Positions 17,584 to 25,065 of a stretch of DNA of 34,818 nt are shown piece after piece (the stretch's first letter is position 1; every line of letters begins with the position of its first letter). Source of the stretch: Myxococcales bacterium (GTDB lineage: Bacteria > Myxococcota_A > Polyangia > Polyangiales > Polyangiaceae); contig JACRDA010000319.1 of NCBI GenBank assembly GCA_016212965.1, positions 1-34,818 on the forward strand. Direction: 5' to 3'. The notes below the pieces were generated by a model that searched no databases, had not been told where the DNA came from, and saw only the letters and a list, made by a program, of their open reading frames with translations. A program made the translations under genes and the position numbers.

Positions 17584-19101
17584 TCACCGCCGTGGCGGCA
17601 GGAGCCTCCGCGGGGGCAGCCGGCGTGGCACGGCGTGGGCGGGCAGCGGATGGGGTGCGGGCGAAACGCCAGCCCAGGCGGCGAGGGCGGCGAGCGCTTG
17701 GGCCTGGTCGGGGCCCGTGAGGTTGGCGATGAGGGCGCCGTGGTTCGCGCCGGGGGCGACGAAGAGGTGCGCGTCCGTGGCTGCGCCGAGCTCGAAGGCG
17801 CCCGCGCTCCAGGGATCGGTCTCGCCGTAGACGAAGAGCAGGTGCGAGCCCTCGGTCGCGAGCCAGCTCTGCACGTCGGCCATGGCGCTCGGGTCGAAGA
17901 CGGGCGTCGCGCCGATGCCGGGCAGCCAGTCGACCGTGGCCTGGTCGACGAGGAGCAGATCGGCGAGGTGGGTGTCGTCGACGGCCGGGGCGCCGAGTTC
18001 GGTCTCGGCCTGCCAGTAATAGGGCTCGAAGAAGCGCACCCATTCGTCCGACGAGCCGGTCGGCGCGCCGATCTCGTCGAAGAAAGCCCAGAGGGCGTCG
18101 TCGCTGGCGCTGGCCGGCGGGATGTCGGGGCAGCGGTTGGCGCCGTGGTACTGCCAGAAGCCGAAGGCCAGATCCAGGACCGTGACCTCGAAGGTCGGCT
18201 CGAGCCCGACGAGATCGTACGTCACGCCCCAGGTCACGGCGTCGTCGGCCATGCGGGTGAGCATCGGGCCGCGCCGCAGGAGCAGCTCGCGCTGGAAATC
18301 GCGCAGGGCCTGCCGGCAGGCGGCGTCGCCCACGCTGGCGACGAAGTCGACGTAGCGCGGGTCGTCGAGGCCCTGGCTGTGCGGGGCGACGTAGGCCACC
18401 GTGCCGGTGACGTCGTCGGGGTAGAAGCGCCGGTGGTAGACGGACGTCATGCCGCCCTTGCTCGCGCCCTCGGAGATCCAGGCCGCCGGGTAGAGCGGAC
18501 GAAACGCCTCGACGATACGGTGGTGGTCCGCGGCGGCCTGCCGGATGTCGAGCTTGCTCCAGTCGGCAGGCTCGGGCCGCGACGGCGAGAAGTAGCGCTC
18601 CTCGACCAGGAGCTGGTTGGCGTCGAGGAGCGTCGTGGGCTCGTCGAGGTACTGATACGGCAGCCACAAGGCGTAGCCCGTCGTGCCGAGCACGAGCGGC
18701 GCGGCGCCGTCGCGATGGTGCAGGGCGAGCCGCTGTGGGAACCATGGGCCGCTCGGGTCGTCGTGGTCCATGGGCTGGAGGAGCTCGATGACGAAGAAGC
18801 GATAGCCGGGGATGTCGGAGAGCTCCTCCGACACCGTCGCCCCGTCGATCGCCTGGAGCGCGGCGAGCAGCTCGGCGCCCTGGCCGCCCTCGCCGCCGTG
18901 GCCGGCGCTGCCGCCGGTGCCGCCTTGCCCTCCGGGCGCGCCGCCGAAGCCCGCCGTCGCGCCGGTGCCGCTCTGCCCGCCGCCCCCGCCAGCTTGCGGA
19001 CCGAGCGGGTCGAGGACGTCGCGACCCCCGCAGCTCGGCGCGAGCACGAGGCCGAGCACGGCGAGCGCGACGAGGGCCCGGGAGGTATCGCGCGGCCTCA
19101 C
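17584..19101 (-). CDS. S37-family (PS-10) secreted tripeptidyl-peptidase-like lipoprotein
   Basis: This 505-residue protein starts with GTG. The N-terminus is a lipoprotein signal with the acylated cysteine at C24 (LAPSC), then a Gly/Ser/Thr-rich linker (about 36-75), then the alpha/beta-hydrolase peptidase. The nucleophile motif is GASKGG (S214), and the downstream segments VYGETDPWS (D429) and APGANHG (H454) give the Asp and His of the triad. This matches family S37, whose Streptomyces members remove Pro-containing tripeptides from peptides outside the cell. The likely location is the outer membrane or cell surface, trimming extracellular peptides for nutrition. It is divergent from the superoxide-reductase-like gene, with 117 bp between the starts. 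The family call is strong; the exact peptide preference is not visible. Confidence 0.87.
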   Translation of the reverse strand: MRPRDTSRALVALAVLGLVLAPSCGGRDVLDPLGPQAGGGGGQSGTGATAGFGGAPGGQGGTGGSAGHGGEGGQGAELLAALQAIDGATVSEELSDIPGYRFFVIELLQPMDHDDPSGPWFPQRLALHHRDGAAPLVLGTTGYALWLPYQYLDEPTTLLDANQLLVEERYFSPSRPEPADWSKLDIRQAAADHHRIVEAFRPLYPAAWISEGASKGGMTSVYHRRFYPDDVTGTVAYVAPHSQGLDDPRYVDFVASVGDAACRQALRDFQRELLLRRGPMLTRMADDAVTWGVTYDLVGLEPTFEVTVLDLAFGFWQYHGANRCPDIPPASASDDALWAFFDEIGAPTGSSDEWVRFFEPYYWQAETELGAPAVDDTHLADLLLVDQATVDWLPGIGATPVFDPSAMADVQSWLATEGSHLLFVYGETDPWSAGAFELGAATDAHLFVAPGANHGALIANLTGPDQAQALAALAAWAGVSPAPHPLPAHAVPRRLPPRRLLPPRR

Positions 19102-19218
19102 GAGCAGAAGCTACCACAGGCCGACGAGCCGCGGCCTCCGCGGCGCGAGGCCCCGCGAGTCGGGGCGCCAGCACCACGGAATTCCGGTGCCCGCGTGTTA
19201 CGCTCCGGCCTCACCCCC

Positions 19219-19653
19219 ATGTCGCACCTCTGCCGTCGCCGCGTGCTCGCCGGCGCCCTCGCGGGCGCAGCGCTCGTGCTCACGGGGACGCGGCGGGCGC
19301 GCGCGGCCGACGGGCTCGAGGGTGTGCGCTTCGCGCGGGACCCGGAGCACCCCGAGCCCGGGCTCGAGGCCGTGCACACGCCCGTCGTCGCGCTCGCGAA
19401 GCTCGGGCCCGGGCGCTACCGGGTCGGGGTGCGCGCCGCGCACGCGGCCACGATCGAGCACCACGTGGCGCGCATGGCGCTCTACCGCAATGGCGCCGTG
19501 GTCGCCGAGCTGCCGAAGGATCCACGCGGCATCTCGGGCCACACCGTCACCTTCGACGAGGTCGCGCTCGAGGTGGGCGACGAGCTCGTGGCGGTCCTCA
19601 CCTGCAACCTGCACGGCCGCTGGGGGCGCAGGATGCGGGTCGAGGGCGACTGA
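19219..19653 (+). CDS. Tat-exported superoxide reductase (desulfoferrodoxin/neelaredoxin)-like protein
   Basis: This 144-residue protein begins with a twin-arginine style signal (CRRRVLAG, then a hydrophobic stretch ending near residue 30). The mature part fits the Fe(His)4Cys superoxide reductase centre: H53 in VHTP, H75 and H81 six apart, and C129/H132 in CNLHGRW. The spacing of the last four ligands equals that of known enzymes. The Glu-Lys usually placed before the first His is absent (EAVHTP). From family knowledge, the centre reduces superoxide to peroxide in the periplasm or cytoplasm; some relatives have lost activity. A longer in-frame ORF upstream is antisense to other genes and is rejected; ATG 19219 gives the signal peptide. 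The stop falls 3 bp from the convergent stop of the FGE gene. Confidence 0.82.
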   Translation: MSHLCRRRVLAGALAGAALVLTGTRRARAADGLEGVRFARDPEHPEPGLEAVHTPVVALAKLGPGRYRVGVRAAHAATIEHHVARMALYRNGAVVAELPKDPRGISGHTVTFDEVALEVGDELVAVLTCNLHGRWGRRMRVEGD

Positions 19654-19656
19654 GGG

Positions 19657-20616
19657 TCACGGCGCATCGCGCGCGCAGCGCAGGCCGATGCCGACGCTCG
19701 AGAGCTCCGCCCGCCAGTGCCCGCGGGTCGTCGCGGAAGCGGGGGTCCTGTCGCTCCAGCCGCCGCCGCGGGTCACGCGTTCGGCGTCGGGCGCCGCGGT
19801 GGGATTGGCGCGCGGCGACGCCGCGTAGAAGGTCGCGCGATAGCCGTCGGCCACCCACTCGCGCACGTTGCCGACCAGATCGAGCGCGCCGTAGGGGCCC
19901 GCGCCGGTGGGCCTCGACCCGACGGCCGCGGTCGACGTGCCGCCGCAAGCGCTCCGGAGGACGGCGCGCTCGCAGGTCGGCTCGGCCTCGCCCCACGGGT
20001 AGCTGCGCCCGTCGGTGCCCCGCGCCGCCTTCTCCCACTCGGCCTCCGTCGGCAGGCGCTTGCCGGCCCAGCGGCAGTAGGCGTCGGCCTGCGCCCAGGT
20101 GACGCAGTTGATGGGGTGGTCGGCGCGGTCGTCGTGGCGGGTGTTGCAGTCCTTGGCGGGCTTCGCGATGTCGCTGCACGCTCCGGCCTCGAGGCAGCGT
20201 CGATACGCTGCGACCGTGACCTCGGTGCGATCGAGGTAGAACGCGGCGAGCGAGACCGGGTGGGCGGGCCGCGCGTCGTCGGGACAGGACGCGGACCCGC
20301 AGCCCATCGTGAAGTCGCCCGCCGGCACGAGCACCGTGTCGTCGGGCCCCGGCACGACTTGCGGCGGCGCAGCGCTCGGCGCCGCCACGCTCGGCGCATG
20401 GGTCGCGCTCGGCGCATGGGTCGCGCTCGGCGCATGGGTCGCGCTCGAGCTCGCGTCGCCGCCGCGACTCAGCACCGCGCCGAGCGCGATCGCTGCCGCC
20501 GAGAGCACGAGCGCGCCGGCCGCGACCCTCGCCCACGGACGCCTCGTTGGCGCGGCTCGCGAGGACGCCGCGGGCATCGGACGGGCCGGCTCGCGCTCCG
20601 TTGGCGGTGCCGTCAT
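19657..20616 (-). CDS. FGE-sulfatase (SUMF1-like) domain protein, possibly the tail of a broken kinase fusion
   Basis: Read from ATG 20616 this is a 319-residue protein with one TM helix (about 30-50, VAAGALVLSAAAIALGAV), a low-complexity linker with three SATHAP repeats, and a C-terminal FGE-sulfatase domain. That domain has PAGDFTMGC, FYLDRTEVT, CVTWAQADAYCRWAGKRLP, EAEWEKAARG, DLVGNVREW, RGGGWSD and the final GLRCAR. From family knowledge most such kinase-linked domains are not true formylglycine enzymes but carry out other oxidations or bind ligands, so the activity is unknown. The same frame stays open to 21051. A protein-kinase C-lobe lies just upstream in a different frame, so the original gene may have been a kinase-TM-FGE fusion. 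GAAGG shortly before ATG 20616 could allow independent translation. Confidence 0.65.
   Translation of the reverse strand: MTAPPTEREPARPMPAASSRAAPTRRPWARVAAGALVLSAAAIALGAVLSRGGDASSSATHAPSATHAPSATHAPSVAAPSAAPPQVVPGPDDTVLVPAGDFTMGCGSASCPDDARPAHPVSLAAFYLDRTEVTVAAYRRCLEAGACSDIAKPAKDCNTRHDDRADHPINCVTWAQADAYCRWAGKRLPTEAEWEKAARGTDGRSYPWGEAEPTCERAVLRSACGGTSTAAVGSRPTGAGPYGALDLVGNVREWVADGYRATFYAASPRANPTAAPDAERVTRGGGWSDRTPASATTRGHWRAELSSVGIGLRCARDAP
20391..20444. repeat. Three perfect tandem copies of an 18-bp unit
   Basis: The unit tcggcgcatgggtcgcgc occurs three times head to tail. In the minus-strand frame it encodes a SATHAP hexapeptide repeat in the linker between the TM helix and the FGE domain. 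It is in frame, so copy-number change would only alter linker length. Confidence 0.9.
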
Positions 20617-21438
20617 GCCCTTCGGCTCGAAAGGGGGCGGTGGGGGCGTGCCGGTGCGAGGGGAGCTCGGGCGCGCCCGGCTCGGTGCGGTCGCGGGGCC
20701 CCTCCGGCGTCGTCGCGGGCGGCCGCGGTGCGGCTCCGACCGTCGGGACCGGCGCGGCACGCGGCACCGCGAGCGGCGCTTCGACCGGCACACCGAGCGC
20801 CCGGGCGGCGAGCCCGCCGGTGTCGACCGCGTGCGCCGCGAGAAAGTCGCGCGTGTCCTGCGCGGCGTCCGCGGGCGTCGGGCCGGTGCCGCGCGCGACC
20901 GGGGCGTGGGGGCTCGGAGCTGCCCCGGTCGCGGCGGAGAGGACGGCGTCGAGCGCCGCGAGCAGGGCGCCCGCGTCCGGCAAGCGGTCCTTCGGCTCGC
21001 GCGCGAGCGCGCGGGCCGAGAGCGCCTCGACGGCCGGGCTCGGCCGCGCACCTCGCTCGGCGGGGGTCGGGCGCTCGACGCTCACGGCCTGCTCGAAGAG
21101 CGCAGCGGTCGTGGCGCCGGACAGCGCGCGCCTGCCCGTCACGAGCTCGGTGAGGATGAGGCCGAGCGCGTGCACGTCGGTCCACGGGCCGGTCGGGCCG
21201 AAGCGCGCCAGACGCGCCAGCTGCCGCCCGGGGCGAGCCCCTCGGTGAACACGGCGCCGAGCCCGGCGCGCACGTCGGCCCACACGAGCGGCGCCGGGGG
21301 CGCGGGCTCGGGCTCGACCGCCATGCGCAGGACGGGGCGCGGGCCCGGTGCCGTGGCCGTTGGCGGCGCCGCGTGCGCGCCGCCCGCGAGGTCGAGCGCG
21401 GTCGAGAGGCCGAGCGAAGGCGCGATGCGAGCCCGCAT
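20617..21438 (-). pseudogene. Remnant of a serine/threonine kinase, frameshifted and lacking its N-lobe
   Basis: From ATG 21438 a frame reads MRARIAPSLGLSTALDLAGG and runs about 70 sensible residues up to GLAPGG near 21225. Kinase similarity then continues in another frame with FGPTGPWTDVHALGLILTEL and AREPKDRLPDAGALLAALDA, which are C-lobe segments (helix F region and the Arg-containing C-terminal helices). Near 20637-20652, in a run of CCCCCACCGCCCCC on the minus strand, the sensible frame switches again into the TM and FGE frame. No glycine loop, VAIK lysine, HRD or DFG can be found in any frame. Two indels could be assembly errors in GC runs, but the missing N-lobe and catalytic loop suggest a true decayed or deleted gene. 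Confidence 0.6.
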
Positions 21439-21449
21439 CTCCCGGGCCC

Positions 21450-22163
21450 TCAGTCGCGTCGGGCGCGCCGCGGCTCGCCCCGTTCGGTCGCTCCGGCCTC
21501 GGCCTCGGCCTCGGCGCGCGCGGCCTCGGCCGCGGCGTCGGTGCCGCCCGCTGCGTCGATGCGCACGTTCGTCATGGCGGCGCCCCGCGCGAGCTGGATC
21601 GTGGCCGCGAGCGCGTCCGGATCCGGCGACGACAGGATGGTCGCGTGCTTGCGGCCGCGGGCGTCGCGCCACTCGATCCGGACGGCGCGCGTGCCCTGTC
21701 CCCAGAGCGTATACGCCCAGGCGCCGGCCACGCGCTTGATGCCGCCGCCGAGCGCGAGCTGCGGGTAGTCCCGCACCTCGCACGACGCGATGCCGTCGAG
21801 CGGGATGCGCGGGCCGAAGAGCCCGTACTGCACGACCACCTCGCGGCTCGTCACGGTCACGCGGAGCGCGATGAACAGCGCCCAGAGCGCGACGAGCGCC
21901 GCCGCGAGCGGCAGGAGCCCGATCGCGACGGGCAGCGGCATCGGCTTGCTGCCGAGCCCGGCGAAGCCCATCGCGGCCACGACGAGCGTGATGAGGGGGC
22001 CGATGAGCAGGAGCCAGTGGAGCTTCCACACGGTCTTCTCGCGGTGGAGCACCGCGCCGGCGCCCCGCATGTAGTCGCGCTCGTAGGGATCCGGTGCGCG
22101 CACCGCGCCCCCCGTCGTCGACCCGCCGCCGCCCTCGTCGCGCCGCCCCGCCTCGTCCGCCAT
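21450..22163 (-). CDS. Two-TM bacterial PH-domain membrane protein
   Basis: Starting at ATG 22163 this is a 237-residue protein. After an acidic Gly-rich N-terminus come two TM helices (about 50-70 and 76-101 in this numbering: LLLIGPLITLVVAAMGFAGL and LPVAIGLLPLAAALVALWAL). A bPH-type domain follows, with the pattern VTVTSREVVVQYGLFGPRIPLDGIASCEV. The C-terminal 40 residues are a charged Ala/Glu/Arg tail. The longer ORF starting at GTG 22199 adds twelve residues unlike a real N-terminus. From family knowledge such proteins sit in the cytoplasmic membrane with unknown ligands. It is followed after 11 bp by the broken kinase start at 21438 on the same strand, so the two may have formed an operon. 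Confidence 0.8.
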   Translation of the reverse strand: MADEAGRRDEGGGGSTTGGAVRAPDPYERDYMRGAGAVLHREKTVWKLHWLLLIGPLITLVVAAMGFAGLGSKPMPLPVAIGLLPLAAALVALWALFIALRVTVTSREVVVQYGLFGPRIPLDGIASCEVRDYPQLALGGGIKRVAGAWAYTLWGQGTRAVRIEWRDARGRKHATILSSPDPDALAATIQLARGAAMTNVRIDAAGGTDAAAEAARAEAEAEAGATERGEPRRARRD

Positions 22164-22250
22164 GCCCCGAGGGTACTCGCTCGCCCGGCCGCGCTCCACC
22201 GCGCCGGGCCAGGAGCCGGTCGGGCGGTCGGGGGTGGGGCGAGCCGCGTC

Positions 22251-22313
22251 GAGCCCGAGCCCGAGCCCGAGCGCGTGTTTCGTGTCCGTGTCCGTGTCCG
22301 TGTCCGTGTCCGT
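22251..22313. repeat. Back-to-back hexanucleotide tracts (GAGCCC)n and (CGTGTC)n
   Basis: About three and a half copies of gagccc (22251-22272) are followed, after a few bases, by five perfect copies of cgtgtc (22281-22310). They lie in non-coding DNA upstream of the PH-domain gene, about 90-150 bp before its start codon. Confidence 0.9.
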
Positions 22314-22322
22314 CGGGCCGAG

Positions 22323-22382
22323 AAGGGGTGATCTCGAGGGGGGGACATTCGAGATGTCCCCCCGTTTCGATCACCCCCGCGG
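22323..22382. repeat. 60-bp palindromic element, copy 1
   Basis: This element is identical over 60 bp to copy 2 at 22472-22531. It folds as a nested hairpin: an outer stem GGGGTGATC/GATCACCCC, a small internal loop, then an inner stem GGGGGGACAT/ATGTCCCCCC with loop TCGAG. The form is like REP/BIME or miniature palindromic elements moved by RAYT-type transposases; no transposase is in the window. It lies downstream of the beta-propeller lipoprotein gene, so it may also act as an RNA hairpin. Confidence 0.9.
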
Positions 22383-22409
22383 CGCAGCTCGCGTGAGCAC
22401 GCGACCTGT

Positions 22410-22433
22410 GATCGCGCATTTGGCTCCGCGATC
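22410..22433. repeat. Hairpin in the spacer between the two palindromic elements
   Basis: GATCGCG (22410-22416) and CGCGATC (22427-22433) form a perfect 7-bp stem with a 10-base loop, midway between the two 60-bp elements. Confidence 0.55.
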
Positions 22434-22471
22434 CTGGCCCGACGGCCGCTCATGGCGTCGTAGAACGACGC

Positions 22472-22531
22472 AAGGGGTGATCTCGAGGGGGGGACATTCG
22501 AGATGTCCCCCCGTTTCGATCACCCCCGCGG
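22472..22531. repeat. 60-bp palindromic element, copy 2
   Basis: Exact direct repeat of 22323-22382 in the same orientation, start to start 149 bp apart. It ends 34 bp from the stop of the minus-strand beta-propeller gene, where it would form a strong hairpin in the 3' end of that transcript. Confidence 0.9.
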
Positions 22532-22565
22532 TGGCACGCCCTTCGTGGCAGGCGCCGACACACTC

Positions 22566-24839
22566 CTAGAGCGTGAGCGGCAGATCGGCCACGTCCTCGC
22601 CGAGGTGGCCGAGGCGCTGGACCTTCATGCGGTCGCTCGCGATCGAGAACACGAGGTCGTCCATGACGATGCTGCGCTTGACGACCGAGCTCGCCTTCGA
22701 CCACCAGGCGCGGCACGAGGCGCCGCGCTCGCCGTGGTCGACGCCGCCGAGGCGCCGGAAGCCGCGCTCCACCGACACGTCGTAGACGGCGAGGCCGCTG
22801 AAGGTCAGCCGGTCGCCGAAGCGTCCGTCGCCGCCCCCCGCGCACTCGGTGACGGGGATGGCGAGCAGGCCGCGGGCCTCGAAGAAGTTGAAGGCCAGGT
22901 GATCGGTCGCCGCCTCCGAGCTCGAGCCGCGCGTCCCCAAGATCGCCTTGTGCAGCAGGCGCGGCTCGGTCGGGTTGCTCACGTCGAAGAGCTGCAGCAA
23001 GAGGCCGTCGAAGTACGCAAAGCTGCCGCGATCCTGCGCGTCGAAGCCGATCGAGAGCAGGTGGGTCGCGTCGAGGCGGTGGAGATAGGTCGAGAAGCCG
23101 GGGATCTTGAGCTCGCCCTCGATCCGCGGCGCCGCCGGGTCGGCGAGGTCGAGGACGAACAGCGGGTCCGTCTTCTTGAAGGTCACGACGTAGCCGCGGT
23201 CGCCGTCGAAGCGCACCGCCCGGATGTCCTCGCCGGGCGCGATGTGCGGCACCACGCCGACCCGCACGAGATTGCCCTCGCGCGAGGGGGCGAGCACCGA
23301 GAGGGTGCTCTCGACCTCGGGGCTCGGCACGCGCCCGGTCGTGGTGGCGACGCGCAGGTAGCCGTACCACTCGTCCATCGCGAACTGGTTGAGGACGTGG
23401 CCCGGCACGACGCCGCTGCCGAGGTAGCGCGTCGCAGCGGGCGTCCTTCCGAGCTGGAACTTGTGGATGTCGCTCACCTCGCGCGCGTCGGAAAAGGCGC
23501 GGTACCACGGGGCCGCCGAGCGCCCGCGCTCGTGGCGCACCGCCAGGTAGAGCGCGTCCTCGGATGCGAAGACGGCGCCCGGCCGGCTCCGCACCGTGGC
23601 CGTCGTCGCGGGCGCACGCTCGTCGCGCAGATCGAACGAGACCACGGTGGTGAAGGCCACGCCGTCGGACAGCGGCGTCGCGAGCGCGTCGCACAGCGGC
23701 CGCGCCGCGCCGTGCTCGGTCAGAACGGGGTAGCCCGGGTCGGCGTCGCGGAGCTGCTGCTCGTTGTCGCGCACGAGCGCCTGGAACTTCGCGAGCACGC
23801 CCGCCTGGTCCGTGCTGCAGCTCGGCAGATCGTCCGGCACGCGGGCGTAGCTCGGCTCGGGGGTGTCGCGATCGGCGACGACGAGGTGCACGGCGCCGCC
23901 GATGCGGCGCGCCGCGACGAGCGAGCCCGTGAGCGCGAGCTCGCGGGCGACTCGCGGGTGCTCGCGGTCCGCGACATCGAGCACGAGCACGCGCGTGTGA
24001 CTGCCGTCGCCCGAGAAGGTGCAGTCGTAACCGTAGGTGCAGCGCGCGGCGCCGCGCCCGCCGCGCCCGCCCTCGGCCAGGAACACGGCGGCGCGGTCGC
24101 CGTCGACGAGCATCTGCCGCACCTCGCCCGGGAGCTTCGTCACGGACAGGGCCCGCGGGTCGAGGGCCTCGAAGATGCGGAGCGCGCCGTTGGCCGCGAG
24201 GTACACGTAGGTGCCGTCGTGCTTGACGATGTCGGCCTCGTCCACGCCGGCGACCTGGTTGTTCGTGCCCGAGGCGCTCGTCGCGCGGCGCGCGCCGGCG
24301 CCGGCGCCGTGCCCGAGGGTCCCGATCGAGCCGAGGCCGATCCCCGCGCCGCGGCCGGAGCCGCCCTCCCCGATCCCCGACAGGCCGAGGCGCCCGTCGC
24401 CCGACCCGTAGCCCTGACCCGTCCCGCTGACGGTGGACCCCATCCGGACCTGCGGCGCGCGGGCGCGATGCGAGCCCGGCAACAGGGGCGGGTCCCAGCA
24501 CGGGCGCGCGAGCCAGTCGCGCCACTCGGCCACGACCTCGGCCCGCATCTGCTCGATGCGCCGGCGCACGAGCTCCTGGCGTGCGCGCTCGGCGTCCTCG
24601 CAGTCGTGGGCGACGAGCCGCGCCTCGGCGAGCGCGGCGCCGTCGGGATCACCGGCGATCGGCGTCGCGATGCCGGTCGGCGGCGGGGGCGGCGGCGCCG
24701 GTGCCACGGTGACGGTCGCGACCTCGGACGGCGCGGACGGCGCTGCGGCGCGCACGGGCGTCTCCGGCGCGGGGGCACAGCTCGCGACGAGCGCGACGCC
24801 GGCGAGCAGGCCCGCCGGGATCCGCGTGAGGCTCTTCAT
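22566..24839 (-). CDS. Secreted beta-propeller domain lipoprotein
   Basis: This 757-residue protein starts with MKSLTRIPAGLLAGVALVASC: a lipoprotein signal whose acylated Cys follows LVAS. A Pro-rich stretch, a short helical region and a Gly-rich linker (around GSGRGAGIGLGSIGTLGHGAG) lead to a large C-terminal beta-propeller domain. The block TNNQVAGVDEADIVKHDG is the hallmark of the secreted beta-propeller family (Pfam family of C-terminal beta-propeller proteins). Later blades include LSVLAPSREG and FVLDLADPAAPRIEGELKIPGF. The function is unknown; the site is probably the outer membrane or surface. The start was chosen because GGAG lies six bases before ATG 24839, whereas it abuts the alternative ATG at 24845. 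The track continues open upstream, but that part lacks a signal peptide. Confidence 0.87.
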   Translation of the reverse strand: MKSLTRIPAGLLAGVALVASCAPAPETPVRAAAPSAPSEVATVTVAPAPPPPPPTGIATPIAGDPDGAALAEARLVAHDCEDAERARQELVRRRIEQMRAEVVAEWRDWLARPCWDPPLLPGSHRARAPQVRMGSTVSGTGQGYGSGDGRLGLSGIGEGGSGRGAGIGLGSIGTLGHGAGAGARRATSASGTNNQVAGVDEADIVKHDGTYVYLAANGALRIFEALDPRALSVTKLPGEVRQMLVDGDRAAVFLAEGGRGGRGAARCTYGYDCTFSGDGSHTRVLVLDVADREHPRVARELALTGSLVAARRIGGAVHLVVADRDTPEPSYARVPDDLPSCSTDQAGVLAKFQALVRDNEQQLRDADPGYPVLTEHGAARPLCDALATPLSDGVAFTTVVSFDLRDERAPATTATVRSRPGAVFASEDALYLAVRHERGRSAAPWYRAFSDAREVSDIHKFQLGRTPAATRYLGSGVVPGHVLNQFAMDEWYGYLRVATTTGRVPSPEVESTLSVLAPSREGNLVRVGVVPHIAPGEDIRAVRFDGDRGYVVTFKKTDPLFVLDLADPAAPRIEGELKIPGFSTYLHRLDATHLLSIGFDAQDRGSFAYFDGLLLQLFDVSNPTEPRLLHKAILGTRGSSSEAATDHLAFNFFEARGLLAIPVTECAGGGDGRFGDRLTFSGLAVYDVSVERGFRRLGGVDHGERGASCRAWWSKASSVVKRSIVMDDLVFSIASDRMKVQRLGHLGEDVADLPLTL

Positions 24840-24845
24840 GGTCAT

Positions 24846-24849
24846 CTCC
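24846..24849 (-). promoter_or_regulatory. Ribosome binding site deciding the beta-propeller start
   Basis: GGAG on the minus strand sits directly against ATG 24845 but six bases before ATG 24839, so the second ATG is the likelier start. Confidence 0.6.
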
Positions 24850-25051
24850 GGGCGCCGCCCGCCAGGCCGGCAGAGCGCAGCTGGCCATGAGACTCCTCCG
24901 GGCCCGTGGAGTTCCCGTCCCGCCGCTTCGAGCACTGGCTCGCCGGCCTGCTGGCTACGCCGCCCCTGTGACCGCCGGTTCACGGTCCGGCTGCAACCGC
25001 TCGAAATGGTTGTGCACCGCGGTTGGCATGCGCGCTGCAATACGAGTCGGC

Positions 25052-25056
25052 GGAGG
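25052..25056 (+). promoter_or_regulatory. Ribosome binding site of the 25066 lipoprotein gene
   Basis: GGAGG ends nine bases before ATG 25066 and supports that start within a much longer open frame. Confidence 0.65.
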
Positions 25057-25065
25057 CAGGTGAAC

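Noticed and set aside
16090..19218. Plus-strand frame continuous with the superoxide-reductase-like gene, which would make a 1187-residue protein
   Set aside because: Everything before ATG 19219 is antisense to the kinase-like and S37 genes and has no domain; the Tat signal begins at 19219.
20391..20444. Possible CRISPR-like array
   Set aside because: The three units are directly joined with no spacers and encode an in-frame protein repeat.
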